A DNA stretch of 64,000 nucleotides from positions 1 to 64,000 of the forward strand of contig CAZGHS010000005.1 in NCBI GenBank assembly GCA_964525495.1, read 5' to 3'. Positions 46,617-55,464 of this stretch are shown here, in pieces. Source of the stretch: CAZGHS01 sp964525495. GTDB taxonomy: Bacteria > Patescibacteriota > Microgenomatia > JALYQM01. Both the position numbers and the translations under genes were made by a program. The notes below the pieces were generated by a model. It saw only the letters and a program-made list of their open reading frames with translations. It searched no databases and had not been told where the DNA came from. The stretch's first letter is position 1, and each line of letters starts with the position of its first letter.

Positions 46617-47183
46617 ATGAAAAATGCAAAAATAGGTGTATTAGTACTTTTAATTGCGATAGCATTCACATCGTGTAGCTCAAAGCAACCAACAGAGTCG
46701 ATCAGTCAAAGCGCAAATACTGTTGCATCCGCAGCTCCTCAAATTGATCCACAAGTACTCAAAGATACGTCAAAATGGAAGAAAGTTTCAAGCGATTCTC
46801 GATTTTTCAAATTTAACTTAATGGTTCCTGAAGGTGCAAAATATCAGTTCTCACCAGATACCGTCATGGGAACAGAAAACGGCGTATTTATCGCAGAAGA
46901 TAGATTTCCGAACGGCTTAACTATTGAATACAATGCATTAAACGACCGAGATGCCCGGACTGTCACATTCAAATCTGACTATGTTAAGGGTAAACCATCA
47001 GATATTGATTTTGGATTACCGAACGCAATAGTCGCGGAAGGAACGAATACTCGGGGACTCGCATATACACGTTACTTAGTTCGTAAAGATGACAATCTGT
47101 ATATTCTATCAATCCAGACCAAGAACCCAGCGTATACCGAGGTATATAAAAACATAATCAAGAGCTTCAAAATCGAGAAATAA
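46617..47183 (+). CDS. Lipoprotein, function unknown
   Basis: A 188-residue lipoprotein with signal peptide and lipobox IAFTSC. The mature region is a single compact domain with KFNLMVPEGAKYQFSP and YTRYLVRKDDNLYILSIQTKNP. This resembles small beta-rich lipoproteins (PsbP/DUF-type folds) but no family can be named with confidence. A longer frame opens at 46590, but that start overlaps the upstream gene and would place nine residues before the signal peptide, so 46617 is preferred. It lies between glycosyltransferases and a DUF5995-like gene, with its own promoter. Confidence 0.7.
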   Translation: MKNAKIGVLVLLIAIAFTSCSSKQPTESISQSANTVASAAPQIDPQVLKDTSKWKKVSSDSRFFKFNLMVPEGAKYQFSPDTVMGTENGVFIAEDRFPNGLTIEYNALNDRDARTVTFKSDYVKGKPSDIDFGLPNAIVAEGTNTRGLAYTRYLVRKDDNLYILSIQTKNPAYTEVYKNIIKSFKIEK

Positions 47184-47190
47184 AATCTAA

Positions 47191-47863
47191 ATGAATCACT
47201 TTCGATTCAATTCTTATCTGCCTACATTAAGTAGCATTTCAGATGTTATAAAGCAGATGGAGTTACTCCAAGCAGAGCTTGAATCAAGCGATCTACGAAA
47301 CCTACGTTTTTTTAATCGAACCTATCTGTTGATCACCCTAGCCGTACAAAACAAACTTGGTGCTCACTTTCTCGACAATGATCAACGCATGGTCAATTTT
47401 GACATCGCCTTTGCCAAATACTATTTTGATGCGCTAAGAGAATATTGCCTAAATAAGCAAATCGCACCTGCTTGGCAACAGTGTTTCGAAAGCGCGCGCT
47501 CCAAAAAACTACCTCATACTATATATGGCGCTCGGAGTCAACGCACACGTCAATAACGACCTGCCACTCGTACTCCAAGGCTGTCAATTAGGAAATGAAT
47601 ACAAATCAGATTTTAAAAAAATAAATACAGTAATCGCGCAACAATTACACGACGTTTTTAATTCATTGCATGAAACAGATCTACTATTCCGACTCCTCAT
47701 ACAGCTTCAAATAATATTTTTTCCACTACTTAGCGCGACTATCGGGAATTGGAGAGCTGCTGCTTGGAACAACTACGAAAAATTGTTAGCAGGAGAAACT
47801 AACAAAAATAAAATTGAACACGAAGCATGGTTAGGTAGCCAATTCCTTCTCAAATTGTCGTAA
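47191..47863 (+). pseudogene. DUF5995-like gene broken by a 2-base loss in an AT repeat
   Basis: Two frames make one protein of about 220 residues. The first (47191 to ~47526) has VNFDIAFAKYYFDALREY and APAWQQCFESA. The second (from 47525 to 47863) has MALGVNAHVNNDLPLVLQGC. Together they match the order of the DUF5995 family (VAFANLYLDAL ... PAWRPLFEA ... GMNAHINRDLP). The break falls in TATATAT at 47520-47526. Adding one AT restores LPHTIYMALGVNAH exactly. So a dinucleotide contraction, real or from sequencing, inactivates the frame. The conserved NAHxNNDL segment hints at a metal-dependent enzyme but the function is unknown. The 3' end overlaps the convergent phosphatase gene by 33 bases. 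Confidence 0.75.
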
Positions 47864-48352
47864 TTGATCAATCTGTGTTGTAGTAGGCCGAATAAACGTA
47901 CGAACTTTTTTAACAAATTCGTACGCATCCTGAAATGTCATACCAGTAAACATTAAATAAGCGATTACCATTGAAGGACCTCGGCCTTCACCCCAGTGGC
48001 AATGAACGTACACACTCCCGCCTTTTTTTATCTCCTCATCCATAAACTGTACTCCCTTCCTTAAATTCTCAAGCGTTGGCGCATGAAAGTCAGGGGTAGG
48101 TAAGTGCAATATACGAAAATCTTGTTGAGCAGTCGGATTATGAATCGCGCTCATACGCATGTTCACAATGGCTGTAATACCAAGCTTTTTAAGTGAAGAT
48201 ATACGCCTCAAGCTATACTGACCACCCAAAAACAGATTTTTAGTCAACATACTTCGTTTCACTTGCGGCATCCCTCGTACATGCAGCCAAAGGTGATCGA
48301 TAGCCCGTTGTATTTCTACTCGTAATTTAGCAAAGTAGTTAAATATACTCAT
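47831..48352 (-). CDS. Dual-specificity protein phosphatase (DSPc/PTP-like)
   Basis: A 173-residue cysteine-based phosphatase. The catalytic loop is VHCHWGEGRGPSMVIAYLM, a complete HCX5R motif with Cys nucleophile and Arg. The expected upstream elements are present: NLFLGGQYSLRRISSLKKLG, a general-acid Asp candidate in LHLPTPDFHAP, and a C-terminal helix EFVKKVRTFIRPTTTQIDQL typical of dual-specificity phosphatases. The basic N-terminal part may contact lipid or membrane. It lies 6 bases after the diacylglycerol-kinase-like gene on the same strand. This pairing suggests a lipid-phosphate substrate (as in PTPMT1-like enzymes), which is inference. Confidence 0.88.
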   Translation of the reverse strand: MSIFNYFAKLRVEIQRAIDHLWLHVRGMPQVKRSMLTKNLFLGGQYSLRRISSLKKLGITAIVNMRMSAIHNPTAQQDFRILHLPTPDFHAPTLENLRKGVQFMDEEIKKGGSVYVHCHWGEGRGPSMVIAYLMFTGMTFQDAYEFVKKVRTFIRPTTTQIDQLRQFEKELAT

Positions 48353-48358
48353 ACAAGA

Positions 48359-49264
48359 TTATGCAGTGGGAACTAATATCCGCAGTGCTTGTGGAATAAT
48401 TTTAGCGCTAATATTTTTTGTTGTCATTTCTAAATCATCACACATAACTGTTTGACTAGAAGGCACAACAATCGATACTTCCTTAGCTTGCCAATGTGAA
48501 TACACGTCCTCAGCTTTTTGCTGCATTAAAGCACTTCCCGCAGCTTTCATAACCGAAGGGAGATCACCCTTATGCAAAACTATTACATCAAGCATTCCAT
48601 CAGTGCTATCACTATCCGGAACCATCGAGACATCTTGAAGTCCAATATTGCCGACATTTCCAATCACGATAGCCACACCTTCAACATCTTTCGTTACACC
48701 ATCAATTATCAAAGAATATTTCTGAGGTTCAGATTGTAAAATATGAGAAATTGCAGTAACACCATATGCCAACTGTCCGATAGCCGCCTTCAAATTCGGA
48801 TCTGCTTTAGATACCATATCAGCAACAAAGCCTATATTAATACGCAAAAGAAAATAATCATCACCGCACATGCCAATATCCATCCGCTTTTCAGTTAGAG
48901 AACCGGTCTTTATGAGATCAAGAGCGGCTTTACTATCGATAGGCATTTTTAACTCTTTAGCAACAACATTCGCAGTGCCACCAGGCAGTACAAACATAGG
49001 AATATCTTGATGAGCCAAAGCTTGCGCTACCTGACAGACCGTACCGTCACCTCCATAAACACATATAAGATCAGCTCCTGAGTGTATTAAACCTTCTGCA
49101 AATTCCTTTGCATCGCCCTCTTTTTTAGTAACAAGCACGTCCCAATGAATCTCCGAATCCTTAAAAGCTTCAGCTATAAAAGACAAAATAGCTTCATCTT
49201 TACCTGAAACCGGATTGACAATTATTTTAATATTTTTATACACAACAGTATAAATATAACACAC
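48359..49264 (-). CDS. Diacylglycerol/lipid kinase family protein (YegS/BmrU-like)
   Basis: An about 300-residue cytoplasmic lipid kinase. The N-terminal strand has IKIIVNPVSGKDEAI, followed by the catalytic-domain signature DLICVYGGDGTVCQVAQAL and FVLPGGTANVVAKEL. The C-terminal beta domain has GNVGNIGLQDVSMVPDS and DGMLDVIVL. Members phosphorylate diacylglycerol or related lipids using ATP. The farthest start is a GTG at 49264; a second GTG at 49243 (VYKNIKIIV) lies just after TATACT on the minus strand and would fit a leaderless mRNA, so the true start is uncertain. It is followed by the phosphatase gene, probably in one operon. Confidence 0.88.
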   Translation of the reverse strand: MCYIYTVVYKNIKIIVNPVSGKDEAILSFIAEAFKDSEIHWDVLVTKKEGDAKEFAEGLIHSGADLICVYGGDGTVCQVAQALAHQDIPMFVLPGGTANVVAKELKMPIDSKAALDLIKTGSLTEKRMDIGMCGDDYFLLRINIGFVADMVSKADPNLKAAIGQLAYGVTAISHILQSEPQKYSLIIDGVTKDVEGVAIVIGNVGNIGLQDVSMVPDSDSTDGMLDVIVLHKGDLPSVMKAAGSALMQQKAEDVYSHWQAKEVSIVVPSSQTVMCDDLEMTTKNISAKIIPQALRILVPTA

Positions 49265-49321
49265 ACCAACAACATTAATAGCAGTGATGAATAACCGATT
49301 CTAAAAACCTATCGAGAGCAG

Positions 49322-49327
49322 TATAAT
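49322..49327 (+). promoter_or_regulatory. -10 box TATAAT before the GH8 gene
   Basis: A perfect TATAAT lies 12 bases before the ATG at 49340, leaving a leader of only a few bases and no Shine-Dalgarno. Confidence 0.5.
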
Positions 49328-49339
49328 AGCAAATACTGC

Positions 49340-50527
49340 ATGAAAAACTATATCAACCTTATCCCCATCCTATTCGGATTACTAATAATAATACTAACGG
49401 TTTTCTTTCTGTCCATGAAATCTAAAAATAATTCTACCACGGATAACACACAAGCCATTCTTCAATCCTCATGGCAGCAGTACAAAAAAGATTTCATCAC
49501 GCCAGAAGGTAGAGTAGTGGATCCAACGCAGAACAACACCACAACATCCGAAGGCCAAAGCTATGCGCTACTGCGCTCTGTCTGGATAAACGACAAGATA
49601 ATGCTTGACAGGGTCTGGAAATTTACCAAAGAAAATATGAAGCGCCCTTCAGATAATCTCTTCGGATGGAAGTGGGGTCGGAGATCAGACAACACAAATG
49701 GGCCCCCACCAAATGGAGGAGAGGGTTCCGCAAGTGATGCATCAAACGACATCGCACTAGCCTTAATCCTAGCTTCTAATAAATGGAACGATCCCGCGTA
49801 CATTACTGAAGCAAAATTAGTGCTCACAAGTTTGTGGGAAGTAGAAACCGCTGAAGCAAACGGCAAAAGATACCCAACAGCAGGAAATTGGGCTACTTCA
49901 AACACAGAAATAGTGATTAACCCATCATATTTCACTCCGTATGCCTGGAGAATTTTCGCAGCAGTCGACCAAGATCACGATTGGAACTCACTGATAAATC
50001 CATCCTACGAGCTTTTAACGAAAGCATCACAAAGCAATTTAGATAAATCGTCATCAGCAAATCTGCCTCCGGATTGGGTTATTATAAACAGGCAAACAGG
50101 AGAATTATCTGCAGTAAAAAATCCCGATCTTACCACCAAATACTCCTACGACGCGATCCGTATACCATGGCGAATCGCTCTAGATTATCAATGGAACAAA
50201 GATCCACAAGCAGCAACCTATTTAAGTCAATTAAAATTTTTGTCACAAGAATACAATCAAAACAAAAAACTTTTTGCTGAACATACACATGATGGTCAAA
50301 TAGTGGGAAGATATGAAAGTGCTTCAATGTATGCAACTGCCCTGGGATATTTCATGATTCACGACAAAAAAAATGCTGATGAGATATATCAACAAAAAAT
50401 CCTTCAGCAATACGTCACTACAGAAAATACATTTAAAAAAGATGTACCTTATTACGAACAAAACTGGCTATGGTTTGGAATAGGACTGTATAAAGATGTA
50501 CTTACAAGGTATAACATTACTAAGTAA
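49340..50527 (+). CDS. Membrane-anchored glycoside hydrolase family 8 (BcsZ-like endoglucanase)
   Basis: A 395-residue protein with an N-terminal membrane helix (about residues 6-25) and an exposed (alpha/alpha)6 barrel of family GH8. The acid-catalyst motif TSEGQSYALLRSVW contains the conserved Glu. SASDASNDIALALILAS matches the conserved A-(T/S)-D-A-D-x-D-I-A-x-A-L segment, and YDAIRIPWRIALDY carries another catalytic-site Asp. Bacterial GH8 enzymes of this kind cut beta-1,4-glucans and are often part of exopolysaccharide (cellulose) secretion systems. It lies within a run of glycosyltransferases, 10 bases before the next, so trimming of a self-made surface glycan is the likely role. Confidence 0.88.
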   Translation: MKNYINLIPILFGLLIIILTVFFLSMKSKNNSTTDNTQAILQSSWQQYKKDFITPEGRVVDPTQNNTTTSEGQSYALLRSVWINDKIMLDRVWKFTKENMKRPSDNLFGWKWGRRSDNTNGPPPNGGEGSASDASNDIALALILASNKWNDPAYITEAKLVLTSLWEVETAEANGKRYPTAGNWATSNTEIVINPSYFTPYAWRIFAAVDQDHDWNSLINPSYELLTKASQSNLDKSSSANLPPDWVIINRQTGELSAVKNPDLTTKYSYDAIRIPWRIALDYQWNKDPQAATYLSQLKFLSQEYNQNKKLFAEHTHDGQIVGRYESASMYATALGYFMIHDKKNADEIYQQKILQQYVTTENTFKKDVPYYEQNWLWFGIGLYKDVLTRYNITK

Positions 50528-50536
50528 AATTAAATT

Positions 50537-52054
50537 ATGCTTAATCTAAAAGTGCTCCAAAAGAAACTTCAGCGAGTAGACCAAAAAACCGCACTCATAT
50601 ATAGTACCCTCGCCGTAATAGTCCTGGTTGGTTTATTCCTCCGTATCAATGATTTCTCCAATCGCATTTACATTGGAAACGAACAGGGGCGCGACTTTTT
50701 CATTAGCCTCGTTGCCGCTCAGGAGCTCCAGTTACCCATGACTGGCCCATGGTCATCCATCGGCCCGATCACAACCGGACCCTGGTACTGGTATTACCTC
50801 ATTCTCATGCGACACCTAATTCCGCACATGTTATCACCTTGGATTGCAACGACCATAGCCTCTCTTCTTACAATCCCCATAATGTATAAAATAGGTAGCT
50901 TAATCTATGACAGATATTTCGGTCTAATATTAGCTGCTCTGGCAGCCTTTTCAATCACACTTATTGAAGCAAGTATTTATCTCACAAACCCATACTTATT
51001 GGGGTTTACCTCATCACTGACAGTACTCTGTTTCCTTTTGAGCTTCCGTAGCAAGCGTATGATTTATCCGGCGCTTACGGGTCTGTTAGTAGGTATCGAT
51101 TTACAAATTCACTATCAGGCACTTATGCTTGTAGTGCTCCTATTCGGATTTTTTCTTTTGCCTTCTCAGAAAATCAAAGCATTTGCATACTCACTCTTAG
51201 GTTTGTTCATATCCGCAATCCCAATGGGGTTCTTTGAACTGAATAATCATTACTTCAACATATGGCACATGGCCGACTTCTATTTCAATGTCTCAGAAAC
51301 ATTCTATACACCACGCCGATGGCTTACTTTCACTACAAACACCTTTCCTAAACTCTGGGGAGATGTGACGGGAGGCGGACTACTTATTGGCAGATTAGGA
51401 ATGGTCCTCTCAGGGGTGACGCTCGCGTTTCTCTGGTGGAAAAAGAAGCTCAATAAGGAATCAGTAATTCTAATTATTGTTTTCGCTATACAAATAATAA
51501 GTATTCGGTATTGGGTAGGGGAAATCTATGTAGCCCGCATACAGTATTTAATTCCATGGATACTGCTATTCACTGGAGCTGTACTCTATACTGCGATTCG
51601 TATACATAAACTTCTAATAGTACTTTTGCCGTTATATATACTTCTCATTTGGTCATCAGTAAGCTCTTATGTGTTCTCACCCAACAAGGATCTAGTAAGA
51701 ATCAGACAAGAATTACAACAAATACAACAGAGATATCCGAATGAAAAATTTAGCATTTATTATTGTGAGGTAGACCGTATTTCAAGGGATATGAAGGATA
51801 ACTATTTCATGACTATGTATATGGAAAATATGTATAGCGAAAACGGAAGAAAGATCGCCATATGGCGAAAACGAAATATTCCAATCGTAGACGAAGAATG
51901 TGGAACCCCGACAAACATTGTACCTGTCATAACTAGTGTTTGGGACATAAATGATGATGAAAATGATGCGTTAACTAAAAAGGGATGGAAAGAGGAGTCA
52001 CCAACAAATTTGTACAATCGCTCAGTAAAGTGGTGGTACGACGAAAAGCCATAA
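50537..52054 (+). CDS. Polytopic GT-C glycosyltransferase, distinct subgroup
   Basis: A 505-residue membrane enzyme with about 12 hydrophobic segments. The first extracytoplasmic loop has GNEQGRDFFISLVAAQE instead of the WDE...GYNAYSI form, with acidic residues in the expected place, followed by IGPITTGPWYWYY. This is a different subgroup from its neighbours but the same GT-C architecture. The C-terminal ~120 residues are soluble and contain a cysteine in YYCEVDRISR. It lies between the GH8 glycanase and a further glycosyltransferase (gap 3 bases), so all three are probably one operon for glycan assembly. Confidence 0.8.
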   Translation: MLNLKVLQKKLQRVDQKTALIYSTLAVIVLVGLFLRINDFSNRIYIGNEQGRDFFISLVAAQELQLPMTGPWSSIGPITTGPWYWYYLILMRHLIPHMLSPWIATTIASLLTIPIMYKIGSLIYDRYFGLILAALAAFSITLIEASIYLTNPYLLGFTSSLTVLCFLLSFRSKRMIYPALTGLLVGIDLQIHYQALMLVVLLFGFFLLPSQKIKAFAYSLLGLFISAIPMGFFELNNHYFNIWHMADFYFNVSETFYTPRRWLTFTTNTFPKLWGDVTGGGLLIGRLGMVLSGVTLAFLWWKKKLNKESVILIIVFAIQIISIRYWVGEIYVARIQYLIPWILLFTGAVLYTAIRIHKLLIVLLPLYILLIWSSVSSYVFSPNKDLVRIRQELQQIQQRYPNEKFSIYYCEVDRISRDMKDNYFMTMYMENMYSENGRKIAIWRKRNIPIVDEECGTPTNIVPVITSVWDINDDENDALTKKGWKEESPTNLYNRSVKWWYDEKP

Positions 52055-52057
52055 GAG

Positions 52058-53707
52058 ATGAAACAACTGACAGCATACATCTTTCATATAATTTTTGCTG
52101 CAATCATAGTACTTGCAACAGGGTTACAATTATTCCGTCTCAATTCTGCACCTGGTGGGGGCTTGGTAGACGAACCAGCCTTTGGATATAGCGCGTATTC
52201 AATGCTGACTGACTTAAAAGACGAACACGATGTCTTTTTGCCGCTCGTGTTCGAATCATATGGCGATCAGAAAATGCCCCTCTACGTGTATATACTCGTC
52301 CCATTCATTAAAATATTAGGACTAACAGATGCTGCAGTCAGGCTACCGGCCGTACTCAGCGCAATAGTACTGATTCCTTTAGCATACATATTACTCAGAC
52401 AGTGCGGTGTTTCAAAATGGGGAGCAGTTACAACCTGTGCAGTTTTTGCCTTCTCACCATTTGCTTTCATGATGGGCAGAATCGGGCGTGAATCAACTCT
52501 TGGTCTAGTTTTTTATATTCTCGCCCTTATAACATTCTTCCACGCGCTCAAAACAAAAAAATATCTCTACATAATTCTTTCCGTTATATGTTTCGCAGGT
52601 TCCTGGTACAGCTATGTTGCGTATAGATTTGTAACGATCTTTACCTTACCTGTCCTCTACGGAGTATCACTATGGAAAAACCAACTACCGTTCAAACAGG
52701 CAATCATTGCAGCTTTTGCCTTCATACTTCTCATAATTCCTTCAGCCACCGCTGGCTCCATCTTAACTGCTCGAGTAAACCAAGTAGGTATATTCGCTGA
52801 CAAAGGCGCTGCGCTTGAGATTACGGAGAAACGGCAGTATTGTGCGCAAAATAACGGAGGAGTGTTATGTCGAATAAACGCAAATAAAGGCGTAGTCTAT
52901 GGCAGAAGAATTATTTCCGAATGGATACAAGCCTTCTCCCCTCAATATTTATTTTTGACGGGAGACAAAGAACTTTTTGTACAAAACGTCGAAAACTATG
53001 GTCAATTTAGTCTATTTACATTACCCCTCTATTATCTCGGCCTGTTCGCATACTTTCGTAATAGAAAAGAGTACAACCAAACTCATTGGTATATATTTCT
53101 CCTTATCATCCCACTCGCAGTCCTTCCAGCAGTTATCGCTGGACTCCATCAGAAAATGCGTACTGCACCTTTCGTATTCCTTAGTCTGATTCCTATAGCG
53201 TTCGGATTAGACTATGCACTGAATACAGTGCGTTCATATACGAATCATTACAAAGTGATAAGTGCATTAATACTAACCTTTTTAATTTTCGTTTCAACAA
53301 TCATTTTTCAGTTAGACTTTCATACAGTTCATATCTCAAAATATAGCACGCTGTATAACGCACAGCTCACACCCCTCATGAAATTTTTAAAACAATATGA
53401 AGACAAGACTCCCGTATACATAGCGACATTCTCAAGTGACCCGATTATGTTTTACGCGTTTTATAACCAAGTATCCCCTGTAGACTACAGAAAAAACGTG
53501 ACCTACTTTGACCGAGACGGTGGGGGATTCAAACATGCACAATCATATAAGCAAATCAGAATTCAAGATATTGACCCTCAAACAATCCAAGAAAAAAGAT
53601 TTCTGTATGTTACAGATAAGAAATTACCTTACAAACAAATATATGTAGGGAAAACAGAAAACAAAGTGCACGAACTAGTTTATGTCTACGAAATAGAGAA
53701 AAACTAA
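52058..53707 (+). CDS. Polytopic glycosyltransferase, ArnT/PMT-like
   Basis: A 549-residue GT-C enzyme. The first loop reads GLVDEPAFGYSAYSML with catalytic Asp-Glu, and the second motif is YGDQKMPLYVYI. The middle contains SPFAFMMGRIGRES in place of the usual SPWHxxxSR. The loop YLFLTGDKELFVQNVENYG matches the family, and a soluble C-terminal domain includes YIATFSSDPIMFYAFY. Cysteines in YCAQNNGGVLCRINANKG, within an extracytoplasmic loop, may form a disulfide not seen in the paralogues. It starts 3 bases after the upstream gene and overlaps the convergent glycosyltransferase by 4 bases at its end. Confidence 0.85.
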   Translation: MKQLTAYIFHIIFAAIIVLATGLQLFRLNSAPGGGLVDEPAFGYSAYSMLTDLKDEHDVFLPLVFESYGDQKMPLYVYILVPFIKILGLTDAAVRLPAVLSAIVLIPLAYILLRQCGVSKWGAVTTCAVFAFSPFAFMMGRIGRESTLGLVFYILALITFFHALKTKKYLYIILSVICFAGSWYSYVAYRFVTIFTLPVLYGVSLWKNQLPFKQAIIAAFAFILLIIPSATAGSILTARVNQVGIFADKGAALEITEKRQYCAQNNGGVLCRINANKGVVYGRRIISEWIQAFSPQYLFLTGDKELFVQNVENYGQFSLFTLPLYYLGLFAYFRNRKEYNQTHWYIFLLIIPLAVLPAVIAGLHQKMRTAPFVFLSLIPIAFGLDYALNTVRSYTNHYKVISALILTFLIFVSTIIFQLDFHTVHISKYSTLYNAQLTPLMKFLKQYEDKTPVYIATFSSDPIMFYAFYNQVSPVDYRKNVTYFDRDGGGFKHAQSYKQIRIQDIDPQTIQEKRFLYVTDKKLPYKQIYVGKTENKVHELVYVYEIEKN

Positions 53708-55389
53708 TCTGCAATTTTTTCTTTAATAAAACCTTTTTCTAACAATCGAGCAGTAACTTCGTCCACAGCATCTTTGCGGATATAAAGTTTTGCTTCAATA
53801 TCCACCTTCAACGTTATCGACGTAGTAGTAACATATGCTTTGTTCCCTTTGCGGTAATCAACGTAATGCACGTACTCTTCCGACAAGAAATCCAAAAAAG
53901 GCACACCAAATGTTTCCGGACTTTTACCTAAAACATAAAAATATTTATCAAAATAGATAACTTTGGGGCGTTTACTACGAATCTCATCAGTCATTGGTTG
54001 GACCAATCCCGCCTCTTTCATCGCTGGGATCATGATCTGGTATCGAGAAGGCACTTGAGCATTCATGTACCACAAATCCTCAAAAGCAAATGGACCTATC
54101 CACGCATAGTCGTCTTTAGTTATTGCTGCATTCACCATAGGAGCAATGTCAGGACGATCATAAATTAATGGCATTAGACCCATATATTTACTGTAGGCTT
54201 TATCGGAAAAATATTTAATAAATGTCAGTGAAGAGAAGCTAAACAAAATTCCACAAATACCAAACAACCCATATAATATAAACATTTGCGGCCGGTTAAA
54301 TGACTTGTCACGCAAGGCAACATACGCTCTCCACAAAAACACAAACGAAACAAATAAACACAACACAAAATACACAGCAATCTGGTAATCAGGCTCTTTA
54401 GACGTCAAAGGATTACTACGAACATTGGCAAAAGTTAAAACACCTAATGTAAACGCAGCGAATATAAACTGTTTTCTAAATAACAAATAGATCACAAAAC
54501 ACACAAACCCCACAGCCAAAGCAACATTCACAGGATACTGCAAACTAGCACTAGGAACCTGCGTCAACAGGCTTAGCGTATTTGAAAAAAACATATACGT
54601 AATGGCTACTGCATAACGAATCGGATTAAACGAAGACGATCCTTCCGGTCGAGGATAATTATAAATATAATAATTTTTGTTAAATTCATACGCCTGGCGA
54701 TAAAAATCTCCAAGATTACCTTGAATAGCAAATACAACAAACAAAAATATAAATGGAGCGCTCAAAAAACCAATAGCCGTAAATGCTTCTTTTAATACGA
54801 TTTTTTTACCATTGAAAAAATACCGATACAGCAAGAATGAATAGAACAAAGAACACACAAAAAAGTAAGTAAACGAACTCGTAAGCGCAAGAAAAACCAG
54901 CAGTCCAGGTACGAAAAGTTCTCTCGGGGTAATAGAACGCTCATATAGTACAAGCCCGGTACAGAATGCAAACACAGGCAATAAGAAAAGTGCCGCAATA
55001 CTGTCAGCAAGCAACATGTGTCCCCAAAAATAGGTCAGTGTAACCTGAAGAAAAAACAGAAACAGCAAGTATAGTCGACTAAATTCTGAAGGAAAACGTT
55101 TCCGTATAAACCAGTAACTCCATAAGAGATAGATACAAAGCAAAATGGCATACACTATGCGGAAACCAAAAAACGAAATGCCTGAAAACAATTGAGGTAT
55201 AACTGCAACAAAATATGCAGTCGGTCCATGGTGGGTAAAAAAGTCAGAATAAATCGGCTTACCTTCAATTAGGTACCGGCCTCCCAGAATATTGTCAAAC
55301 TCATCTGGATAGGACTCATGGACAGTATTTATCAGTCCAATACTAAAAAACAGGATAATTAAAAGAGTAACCTTTAAGTAATGCCACAT
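53704..55389 (-). CDS. Polytopic GT-C glycosyltransferase, divergent form
   Basis: A 561-residue membrane protein with about 12 helices. The first loop HESYPDEFDNILGGRYLIEG carries the expected Asp-Glu, and FFTHHGPTAYFVAVIP takes the place of the second motif. This subgroup is unlike the GYNAYSI paralogues. The C-terminal ~130 residues form a soluble domain (KVIYFDKYFYVLGKSPETFG). A TATACT on the minus strand (55406-55401) and GGAA lie before the ATG. It is the only glycosyltransferase in the cluster on the minus strand. It diverges from the enzyme at 55465 and converges with that at 52058. Confidence 0.8.
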   Translation of the reverse strand: MWHYLKVTLLIILFFSIGLINTVHESYPDEFDNILGGRYLIEGKPIYSDFFTHHGPTAYFVAVIPQLFSGISFFGFRIVYAILLCIYLLWSYWFIRKRFPSEFSRLYLLFLFFLQVTLTYFWGHMLLADSIAALFLLPVFAFCTGLVLYERSITPRELFVPGLLVFLALTSSFTYFFVCSLFYSFLLYRYFFNGKKIVLKEAFTAIGFLSAPFIFLFVVFAIQGNLGDFYRQAYEFNKNYYIYNYPRPEGSSSFNPIRYAVAITYMFFSNTLSLLTQVPSASLQYPVNVALAVGFVCFVIYLLFRKQFIFAAFTLGVLTFANVRSNPLTSKEPDYQIAVYFVLCLFVSFVFLWRAYVALRDKSFNRPQMFILYGLFGICGILFSFSSLTFIKYFSDKAYSKYMGLMPLIYDRPDIAPMVNAAITKDDYAWIGPFAFEDLWYMNAQVPSRYQIMIPAMKEAGLVQPMTDEIRSKRPKVIYFDKYFYVLGKSPETFGVPFLDFLSEEYVHYVDYRKGNKAYVTTTSITLKVDIEAKLYIRKDAVDEVTARLLEKGFIKEKIAD

Positions 55390-55441
55390 ATTCCAAATTC
55401 AGTATATCACTCAAAATATAGTATGCACGCCCACGATCCGG

Positions 55442-55447
55442 TATAAT
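55442..55447 (+). promoter_or_regulatory. -10 box TATAAT before 55465
   Basis: TATAAT lies 17 bases before the ATG at 55465, giving a leader of about ten bases and no clear Shine-Dalgarno. It is in the divergent region with the minus-strand glycosyltransferase. Confidence 0.45.
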
Positions 55448-55464
55448 ACCAAAAGAACAACAGC

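Noticed and set aside
47525..47863. Independent small gene starting at 47525
   Set aside because: Its ATG is an internal Met of the DUF5995-like protein; it is the second half of a frameshifted gene.
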